From: Galdieria partita
Lineage: Eukaryota; Rhodophyta; Bangiophyceae; Galdieriales; Galdieriaceae
Reading direction: 5' to 3'
NCBI GenBank assembly: GCA_025991245.1
Contig: BQMJ01000067.1
Coordinates: forward strand, 1-64,000
Length of the DNA: 64,000 nucleotides
The first letter of the stretch is position 1. Each line of letters begins with the position of its first letter. Of this stretch, positions 56,444 to 64,000 are shown piece after piece. The notes beneath the pieces were generated by a model. The model did not search any database. It had not been told where the DNA came from and worked only from the letters and a program-made list of their open reading frames with translations. A program made the position numbers and the translations under genes.

Positions 56444-57662
56444 TCAAACATCATCCAATGCCATCGAATATTGAGTATGAATATGAGAATAATAGATATA
56501 CATCACTTTGGCTAAAAAGGCTTCCAAATGAAAAACTTCTTTGGATCCCTGTTTCATGCCATGTTCATAAAAAGCTGCCCAGTGACAGATGGAAGGTGCA
56601 ACTTCCTCATCCACCATTCGTAACAAATGTATCGTTATCTTCTAAATATACAGAGTGATATCAAGAATAAAAGCAGTCATGAAATTCATCAACTTACACG
56701 AAATATTACATCACCTGGTATAGCATGACAAAATAAATCATAAAGTTTGTTTCGAACGCTACTTAATTGCTTAGGATTTTGTTCCCTAATAACGGTATTG
56801 GCAATCTCATAACATATTCGCTCCCATTCAAAACCAAATTTGGATGAATTCCAACTATCTTCATCTTCGTCTTGTTGTGGAAACGGATATGCCACTGCTC
56901 TACAAACTTCTAATAACAAAATAGCTTTCCGTAGATTACCTTCCGAGTGAGTCACCAATTTATCTGCAAAGAAATCAGGCAAAACAAGTCCTTCCTTTTT
57001 GGCTATCTTTTGCAATACTTGCTTCATTTCTTCCTTCTTGGGACAAGGTATGCGAATACCTAAACAGCGACTGCGAATAGGTTCCATTACTCTGGTTACA
57101 GATTCTGCACTCATAATTATTCTACAACAGCTCGTATATTTTTCCATAGTTCTTCTTAAAGCTTGTTGAGCTTGCTTGGATACACCATCAATGTCATGCA
57201 ATACAACCACTTTGTATCCATGATGAACACTACCCAATTCGATAGGTTTAGAGGAAGCAATTTCTTTTACAATTTCCTGTATCACTAAACGATCGTTATA
57301 TCCTACATCTGCTGGGCAAAGTTCTATATGGTGTGCTGAAGTGATGGTCGTTAGTTCCACTTCCTTGGGCGGTTCTCCAACCTTCAAAAAACGATGTTCC
57401 ACTTTACGTTTGTCTATAGCACTTCCAAATATTTGTCGTAACACGGCATGTATTCTAGTTCGTTTTCCAGCACCTGAAGGCCCATAAAACAACAAGTGCG
57501 GCAAATTTCTTTGCTCACATAAGCTTGATCAAAGTTATCCTATTTTGACAATCTTTTCATTATGACTTACCTAGTAAGTTTCTCAGTCCATTCGGAGTGT
57601 ATATCCAAAGTTTCGAGTGTTTTAGGTCGATATTTGTCAACCCATAATAAACCGACTGTCAT
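56444..57662 (-). CDS. Replication factor C subunit 3 (clamp loader small subunit)
   Basis: Three exons: 57662-57571, 57508-56698, 56641-56444; introns 62 and 56 nt; 366 aa. LLWVDKYRPKTL, LPHLLFYGPSGAGKRTR (Walker A), VVVLHDIDGVSKQAQQALRRTMEKY (Walker B region), RIIMSAES and EPIRSRCLGIRI (SRC sensor) are classic RFC, and the C-terminal HWAAFYEHGMKQGSKEVFHLEAF is specific to human RFC3/yeast Rfc5. It loads PCNA. Walker B reads DIDG rather than the DE-x-D of active subunits, which is known for this subunit. Confidence 0.92.
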
Positions 57663-57789
57663 TTCATTCAGTGGCGCCAAAACAAGAAAAAAAAATGTCC
57701 AAAGGGGTGAAAAGGAATCAGAGAAAATGAGTACTTTGCGCCATCTTCTCTTATAGGGTTATCATAGAAACTTAACTTGTTATATATAG
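57663..57789. promoter_or_regulatory. Shared promoter between RFC3 and TADA1-like genes
   Basis: Gap of 127 bp between divergent start codons. It contains an ATTTCATTCAGTGGCGCCAAAA stretch; the GGCGCCAAAA part resembles an E2F/DP binding site (TTTSGCGC), reading on the minus strand as TTTTGGCGCC. A second similar site, TTTGCGCC on the plus strand, is near 57735. E2F control would fit a replication gene. Confidence 0.5.
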
Positions 57790-58821
57790 ATGGGGACGAT
57801 AGAAGACCACAACGGGGTGGAAGGGGTAGATAGGAACGATTCTCTTCCAGAAAAGCAAGCCTTGTTACGACGACTCCTCAACGTTGGAGTAGCACCTGAA
57901 ATAGTGGGAAACTATTACGAAATTTTGAGCCAATTCTTTGCAGGGAAACTTGCAAAGTATCAATTGGAAGAAAAGTTAAAGTCTTTGTTACCACCTCAAG
58001 CTATCAAAGCTCACAACGAGACATTTGTACAAGTTTTACAACAAGCACAACAAGGAGGAAACACTCCTGTTCCCAGTTTGACGACTCATGAAAAGGACTC
58101 GAAATACGTCAAGAGAAGGTTATTGGTAAAGAGACCTATTAAAAGCATAACCTCGTGGAATGAGACACAAGAGCCTTATCCTTCTACCGAGAATAAGACT
58201 TCAGCTACATTGAATAGGAAGCGTAAAAGAATTGCCACCCGAAATAAAGCAGAAGCTTCAATTGCTTCGCAAGCTAAGAAGAAAGACTCACAACCAGTAG
58301 GAAGTAATAACAACAATACAAGTGATCATATTGCAAGTACCACCAAACCAAGTTTGGATAGAAAAGGAGGTATGATTGATTGGATATTTCGTTGTTTGAA
58401 TTCCGCTGAGGAATAACTATTGTATGCATTATTATTAGACGATGTTGCTTGGAATTCTCAAGGAGATATGAACAATACGAGACAAGCAGTTGTCAGTCCA
58501 TCTTTGCCTACTCAGTGGAAAGATGCAATCATACAACACTCTGTTTATCGAGTTGGTAAAAGAATGAAGCAAATAGCTGCGGAAAATGAAATATATCAAA
58601 TAGACAAAGATGCAATGGTTGGTTTATTTCATGCTTTGGAGTTTCATCTTTTGGATATAATCAAAGGAACGCGAGAAGAAACCAACTTTAAACAGAGTAA
58701 CAAATATCGGCAGTGCAGTCTTAGTATTCGAGATCTTTACCGTTTTACGGAATACGCACAAGATGTATTGGGAGATCCTTATTCTATGGATCGAACTTGT
58801 TTGGCTTTTTCTATTTTCTAG
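57790..58821 (+). CDS. TADA1/Hfi1-like SAGA subunit
   Basis: Two exons, 57790-58369 and 58439-58821, with a 69-nt intron that holds the in-frame TAA seen at 58414; 320 aa. The N-terminal part (ALLRRLLNVGVAPEIVGNYYEILSQFFAGKLAKYQLEEKL) has the SAGA-Tad1 pattern, a basic disordered linker follows, and the C-terminus has a histone-fold-like helix (FHALEFHLLDIIK). Ada1/Hfi1 holds the core of the SAGA coactivator together, pairing with a TAF12-type histone fold. Confidence 0.7.
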
Positions 58822-58904
58822 GTATATATATATATGTAGAAAGTGAACTTATTATTCTCCTATACAAAGGTAGATTGTATATTTTACCATCGCCACCTTC
58901 GAGT

Positions 58905-59273
58905 CTACACCATTCGAAACTGTTGCTTTTGTATTTCTTCTTCCAAGCGTTCGGATAACAAACTCATTTCAGTACTCAAGTCATTCAAAGCGTTGGCCAA
59001 AGCGTCGACCGGTGTATAAGGCTCCATATCACTACTTTTGGTTTGTACTCTCACTACAATGTGATACTGTAAAGGATGAGGAGCACGATAAGCAGCAAAT
59101 ATCACTTTCGGGTCCCTCAGCAACTGCATACGTAACAAATTCCCAATAGTGTGGTCTTCTCTTTCTATTTTTACGATAGCTGAATTGGGTACTTTAGTAT
59201 CCTTCTGATATTCCAACTTGGCAACTCCATCTGGTAATACGACAGCCTCAAAACGATCCGGTGCGTTGGCCAT
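58905..59273 (-). CDS. RNA polymerase II subunit RPB11
   Basis: Intronless, 122 aa, the usual length. NAPDRFEAVVLPDG, VPNSAIVKIEREDHTIGNLLRMQLL and FAAYRAPHPLQYHIVVRVQT form the small alpha-like subunit fold. It pairs with RPB3 (55453-56433). In this window the order is RPB3, RFC3, TADA1-like, RPB11. Confidence 0.95.
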   Translation of the reverse strand: MANAPDRFEAVVLPDGVAKLEYQKDTKVPNSAIVKIEREDHTIGNLLRMQLLRDPKVIFAAYRAPHPLQYHIVVRVQTKSSDMEPYTPVDALANALNDLSTEMSLLSERLEEEIQKQQFRMV

Positions 59274-59305
59274 ATTTCAAGTTTTACACTTTGTGAACAA
59301 CAAAA

Positions 59306-60764
59306 ATGGCAAACGAAAGAATGGAGGATGGATTATGGCATTGTTGTTGTCGTTATTCAGTTGGATCAAGTTGATGCTCATTGAATATTGAAAGACAGTC
59401 TGTTTATTCCTTACTTATGCAATATCACAGCCTTGAAGAAGATATTAAACCGGGTTGTTCAGACTTTGTCGGTGTCTGTGGAGATTGTTTTGCAGAAAAG
59501 ACTAAGGCTCCACCACCCAAACCAAAGCGCTATCCAAAGACACCTCCTTCCGTTTATCGGTTAGCGAATGAATATTTGGGAATGAGTATGAGTTGCTCAA
59601 TCTTTGTTTTTTACAAAAAAAAGGAAATCCGATAGTAGCGATTCCCATTATATGCCAACACTAAGAGATATACTGGCTAAAGTCAAGTTATCTGAAGCTC
59701 AAATAAGTTCGTTATGGTCGAGGTAAGGTTATTACTATTTCTTCGTATTCTTGAGAGGTTATCTATTCTTCAAGGTCGGAAAAGGATGGAAGGACAGGCA
59801 CTGATTTGCCCGATGTATTGACAGAAATAAAGTCGTTGCAGGACGAGATACGTGAAAAAGTTCAAAGACTGAGTCAAGCAAAAGTGGGAACCTATTCCTT
59901 GAAAGGGTAATTGGAGTTGCTATTAGAGAATGGATATTCTAAAGGATGATTATAGAATACAATCCGAAGATATCGAACAAGTTTTAAGGAGTTTTACCGA
60001 AACAGAAGAACGACTGGCAGAATATGTCAAAATGCTTTCCAGCCAATTAGATAGATTTGAAGACGAGTCAAAGGAAATATTAGTTGAGGTATTGTCACTT
60101 GTTCTTTTCTATGCGTGAAACTTGATTCTTATGAGATTTTATTACTAGTTGAATGAAGACAAGGAAACCTCTTTAAATGATTACTTGCCAAGAAGTATGA
60201 GAGAGTTGATGTTGAGTTTTCGTATATTCAAGGAAAGATGGGAACCTTTGATGGATAATCAACTCAAAGAGAAAATGGTAAGACTCTCAAACCTTTTTCA
60301 TATTTGTGTATATATGAAAAGACTCAACTTGGATATTTTTTTTAGAATGTAATCGATAAGAATTTAAAGGAAGCGAGAAGGCAATTGGAGTCTATTTATG
60401 GAATCCAAAGTATGTTTGTATTATAATAACCAATAATGAGTAGACTGAAGACCCATAATCTATAGGTTCTCCTTCACGTTCTTCTTGGGATATTTTATTA
60501 CAAAACTCTCGATCTCGATCTTTGGATTTGTTAGCTAAACAATATACCAATAATATGGACAAAGGTAAGTTGTGTCTTCGATGTATTTGACTCACTATAA
60601 ATATATTTAGAAATGGATGTTGACAATGTCAATCTTAGAGCTTTACCGAATGCTCATAATAATAATGATGATAATAATAGCAATCATAGAGATATTGCCA
60701 AGAACCAGAAGAAATCATTTGCTTCGATGCTGTATGATTCGGGTACTCCGAGACGTCAAGAGTA
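59306..60764 (+). CDS. Unrecognised coiled-coil gene, many short exons
   Basis: A series of short open stretches with good splice sites: about 59399-59590, 59650-59722, 59778-59908, 59930-60088, 60149-60278, 60347-60410, 60464-60564 and 60611-60764. The pieces are rich in helix and coil (TETEERLAEYVKMLSSQLDRFEDESKEI), with a Cys pair and a Pro-rich PPPKPKRYPKTPP near the start and an Asn/Asp-rich end. No family recognised. The last piece joins in frame to the OTU gene across a 52-nt GT-AG intron (about 60765-60813), so both may be one gene: a coiled-coil N-terminus on an OTU protease. The first exon is uncertain. Confidence 0.5.
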
Positions 60765-60787
60765 ATCGTTGAATTGTACTTTTTTTC

Positions 60788-61509
60788 ATGTTGAAATTTT
60801 ATGTATGGAATAGGGCCGTTTCAGAAGTATCCAGAAGACTATCGAGATGTTCTGTAGTAGGGGATGGTCGATGTCTATTTAGGGCGGTTGCAAAGGGAAG
60901 AGCTTATGCCATAGGGATTGATAATCGTGAGTGCATTGAGTTGTCGAAGAATAGGAAGAAAATACTCATATTGTGAAAGTTTGGTCTGAAAAGGTAGAAA
61001 AGGATGAAGCAGACAAGTTGCGAAGCAGAGTAGTTGCCGAATTGAAAAAGCGAAAAGACTTGTTGACTGAATTTTGTGTAGTTGAAGGAAATTTTGATGA
61101 CTATGTACAAAACATTGCCAAGACTTATACGTAGGTTGACATTGATTACAGACCAATGAATGATCTTACGAGACTTGCTTAGATATGCGGGTGAACCCGA
61201 ACTGTTACTGTTGGCGAGTATTTTACACATGCCTATTGCAGTGTATGTCTATGCTCCACAAGCTTCTTCTATGGATACCGGTCCATTTCGTCAAATTCAA
61301 GTAAGCGTAGCGCTGTGAACTTCTATATAACGATAACTTGTTGTGTAAGCTCTATGGGAGACAATTTCGGGGGGAACCATTACATTTACTCTATAGGTAA
61401 GATAATAGACGCTTGGCCACTTCACTGAACACTCCACTTGTCCCTTTATGATAGTGATGGGATGCACTATGATTTGTTAGTACCTAGCAGCAAGACCAAC
61501 AGAAATTGA
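60788..61509 (+). CDS. OTU-family cysteine protease
   Basis: Exons about 60788 (or 60814)-60926, 60980-61130, 61183-61300, 61350-61396, 61455-61509. VVGDGRCLFRA holds the D-G-x-C catalytic Cys; GEPELLLLASILHMPIAVY is the middle OTU segment; DGMHYDLLVP at the end carries the catalytic His. Thus the whole triad region is present in one compact domain. OTU enzymes cut ubiquitin chains; chain type cannot be told. It may be the C-terminal part of the preceding gene. Confidence 0.8.
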
Positions 61510-61609
61510 CATGGCTACTCAGCAACTCGTGCTTGCTGTTCTTTGAACTGTAGCCCGGTGGAAGCTAGATTACTTACTTTTTAATAAACGAACTTCTAAC
61601 TACTCTCAC

Positions 61610-61935
61610 TCAAGTCGAAGAAGACACACCTGCACTATCACCCACTTTGCCTTTACCAACCCGTTCCGTTAAATTTTTGGTCATACCACTGCTGCTTTTC
61701 TCTTGATCTGGCTTGTAAACATACCAATAAAAAATGGCTCCTGCAATACTCCAGTAAATGAACTAGTCATGACAACAGGAAATCAACGTAAAACATACTA
61801 AATAACCACGCTAACCTCTTTGCCTAGACGCCTCCACATGCTACAACCAATTATCGGCTTGTCATTCCACAAATTCAATTGAATAAAAATGTAGCTTGCT
61901 GGTACCAAAAAAATATCAATCATTGAAAATTGCAT
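61610..61935 (-). CDS. Small two-TM membrane protein
   Basis: Two exons too short to stand out alone: 61935-61816 and 61762-61610, with a 53-nt intron (GTTAGC donor, GACTAG acceptor) that keeps the frame; 90 aa. Two hydrophobic segments (FLVPASYIFIQL and FIYWSIAGAIFYWYVY) flank a basic loop with CSMWRRLGKE; the tail is Ser/Gly/Lys-rich. No family recognised. The ATG at 61923 is an alternative start. It converges on the OTU gene with a 100-bp gap. Confidence 0.55.
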
Positions 61936-63511
61936 TGTTACTCTCTGTTCTTTTCTTTTTAGATTCTGAAGGTTTCCTGTTGATAGAAGAATATAGTACT
62001 TTTATATTAAAGATTGAACACTTATTTTGTCGTTCATTTGACTTTTAAACTACTTTCTACGTTTTTCTGTACTGCATCCACCATCATTTTTAATAACTAG
62101 GGTCGTTTGAGAAGGATTTCATGCAACCAAATAGTAACAATAACGAGACGTCCCAGTCGAAAATAAAAAAAACAGATTGTAATTAAAACGTTCAAAGTAT
62201 ATGAAAAAATTCTTGGGACTACTGCAAAATTAAATGATGGCACTTCGCAACAATTAAAATTAAAATCCAATTAGTAAAGTTGTTTTTATTTTTAATTTAT
62301 AATTTAACACTTAAAGCTGTCAAAGTTTAGATTAGTTTTATATGAATGCTTATAATTTAAGTTTTCTAGTCTATTCTAATCAACCGAAAGCACTTGTTAT
62401 TCTTTTTGAATCATATTCCAGATATTATTTATCATTGTAGTCACTAATTTTCTTGTTTCTTTTACTTGACAATGTTGCTTGCTTTGATTCGTTTAAATTT
62501 GTAAAAATCAACTTCATTTCAATAATTTTTCATATCTATTGAATTTACGGTTTCTTGTTGGAGAAAGATTTTTGTTATCTGTTTTGAGAAACACTTGAAC
62601 TGAGTTCTAACGGGTAATACTGAAAGCAAATAGCATGCAAAAAGAATTAACTGAATAATCGGGTGATTATTAAAAAGTGAGCTTGTTTTTTGTTTACGGA
62701 ATGTAAGTTGGTATGAAATTTGACCTTCTGCCTGTTCATCTCTACAGTAACTATATTCCTTTTTGTTTCGTTGAGTTTTCGAATTTAATTATCTAATACT
62801 CGGAAGCTTTTGATTGTGTTACAATTCACTGGTCATTGTAAGTTGATAAAGGACATAAAAATGTTCTTAATATTTGTTGAACAATAACCATGACTAACTT
62901 TATCAGATCATTATTTAGAATTTAGTAATGTCTCTTGCTTGTCTCGATAGAAGTGTACGATGTCATAAGCTGGTAATTATCAGTTTTTGGCACCTTCAAG
63001 TTTTGGCATTGCTTGTTCTGTCGATTCATGCTGAAATGATATGAATGCGACTTGGAGTTGAATGGTTGCTTGTTGCATTTATTATTTTTCAATGGAAATG
63101 TTTGATGCAATGTTTGCAAGGCTCTCATCAGAAGCAACTTGGGCTATATTTTTACAATACTTTGTAAATACATATTTTCATGGAGAATCTCTTTGATTTT
63201 TACAGTGCTATTCAAATGACAACCAACAAATTGTCCTATTTTCCAGACGACAGTGAATCGTTGCGAGGACGGTCAAAATTGCAATGTGATTTGAAACAAT
63301 TTTGTAAATTGCCCACGTCAAAGAAACCGGATTGCACTGACAATTGTGTGTTTATTCGTGGTCTGAAAAGCGAACACTTTACACTGTAGAGAGTGGAGTT
63401 CAAGTACTCGTTGAGCATTAAGAAATTGTTTTTGGATGGTATATTCTGCGTCATTCAGGTTTCGTTGCTTAACCTACTTGTCTAGTCATCACCGTTTCTA
63501 AAGCTTACACG
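61936..63511. other. AT-rich gap with no clear gene
   Basis: The longest gap inside the gene-dense part, about 1.6 kb, with T-rich composition like the subtelomere but without the R or S landmarks. Short frames at 62922-63137 (minus) and 63180-63389 (plus) look like normal protein text but have no known domain or partner exons. A non-coding RNA gene cannot be excluded. Confidence 0.4.
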
Positions 63512-64000
63512 ATGTCTTGTGCTAACCTACCGAGTAGCGAGTATGAAGAATACCAACAGTTGGATGAATCTGAAAGAGTAGATACGAATGTAACAGTCCC
63601 ACAGGACAGCAGTGTTGCGAATCCTTCCTTCTGCGATGTAGGTTTACCAGTTAAAGGTGAACAATACAAGGTGAAACAACTTGAAAAGCGTAAGTGCCGT
63701 TTGTTCAGACACACACTATTTTCTAGTATTTCTTTGCTCAACGTCGGTCCTAGAAGATAACAACGACGAACAGAGTCTCATCTCGTTAGCTACGCGAGAG
63801 TCAACTGACCAGAAACGCCGTTCAAAGAAAAAACCACCTCCTTTGCAACTTGTATCAAACTTGTTTGTTTCATCTCATCATTATGAGGCTTTGGGAACTT
63901 TTGAGGTTCGTATCCCCACGGATACCAATCCATCCGAGCAAGGTTCGCGAGTATGTTCATTCTCGAACCCTTCCATTTCACCGCAAGAGCTTTTAACAGA
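63512..64000 (+). CDS. Unknown gene, 5' part only (cut by window edge)
   Basis: Two exons seen: 63512-63689 and from 63754 to the edge, joined by a 64-nt intron that keeps the frame. The N-terminus is Ser/Glu-rich and probably disordered; exon 2 has a basic patch (QKRRSKKKPPPL) and then SNLFVSSHHYEALGTFEVRIP. No family recognised from this part. Confidence 0.55.

Noticed and set aside
58414-58416. In-frame TAA in the TADA1-like gene as a broken gene
   Set aside because: A 69-nt intron with good GT and AG ends (58370-58438) removes it and keeps the frame.
58822-58840. TA-rich microsatellite-like runs (also in introns near 29785 and 49090)
   Set aside because: Short, common in AT-rich introns and 3' ends, and not arranged as a larger element.
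1-64000. CRISPR arrays, rRNA genes, tRNA genes, transposases or retroelement genes
   Set aside because: No spaced short repeats, no rRNA core sequences, no convincing tRNA fold and no transposase or reverse-transcriptase motifs were recognised by eye; a dedicated tRNA scan was not possible.

Overview
The window is the left end of a eukaryotic nuclear chromosome. It opens with about 530 bp of telomere repeat (10-mer CCCTAATAAA with an 11-mer CCCTAAATAAA variant; G-strand TTTATTAGGG), then T-rich subtelomeric repeats, then a dense gene array. Genes are AT-rich, packed with gaps of tens of bases, and interrupted by tiny GT-AG introns (about 46-78 nt where both splice sites can be placed). A plastid ferredoxin-thioredoxin reductase subunit, a sugar transporter next to a sorbitol-type dehydrogenase, and this compact style point to a cyanidiophycean red alga, most likely Galdieria. 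That assignment is inference; the telomere unit and gene style are seen directly.

Layout. 1-535 telomere; 541-6060 long tandem subtelomeric repeats (an R block three times, an S block twice); 6.1-13.8 kb AT-rich DNA with no gene I can support apart from a possible fragment near 9.2-9.36 kb. 13.9-26.9 kb holds a subtelomeric island of P-loop NTPase plus restriction-endonuclease-fold genes that resemble the Crinkler/RHS (CR) class: gene A (+), gene B (+), a paralogue of B on the minus strand that looks broken, a short relic (+), and a decayed relic of the gene A type (-). This island is the most unusual content of the window.

From 27 kb on the chromosome carries ordinary single-copy genes: MFS sugar transporter, sorbitol-type dehydrogenase, UBA-like/GRAM protein, VTC1-like protein, twin-CX9C protein, SDE2, NEDD1-like WD40 protein, GH35 beta-galactosidase, PP5 phosphatase, LMBR1-like membrane protein, PPR protein, FTR variable chain, a degenerate helicase-like protein, MEMO1, an SSX2IP/ADIP-like coiled-coil protein, an Ima1/TMEM201-like inner nuclear membrane protein, CAF-1 p60, a VTT-domain protein, RPB3, RFC3, a TADA1-like SAGA subunit, RPB11, a coiled-coil region leading into an OTU protease, a small two-TM protein not visible as a long ORF, and the start of an unknown gene at the right edge.

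Themes. Carbon use (transporter, polyol dehydrogenase, beta-galactosidase) suits a heterotrophy-capable alga. RPB3 and RPB11, which form a heterodimer in Pol II, lie 2.5 kb apart. NEDD1-like, SSX2IP-like and Ima1-like genes (microtubule organisation and nuclear envelope) lie within 20 kb. Several gene pairs overlap or nearly touch: a 4-base stop/start overlap, a 2-base stop-to-start gap, head-to-head 5' overlaps and a tail-to-tail coding overlap. A telomere-like tract sits inside a shared promoter at 51.44-51.49 kb.
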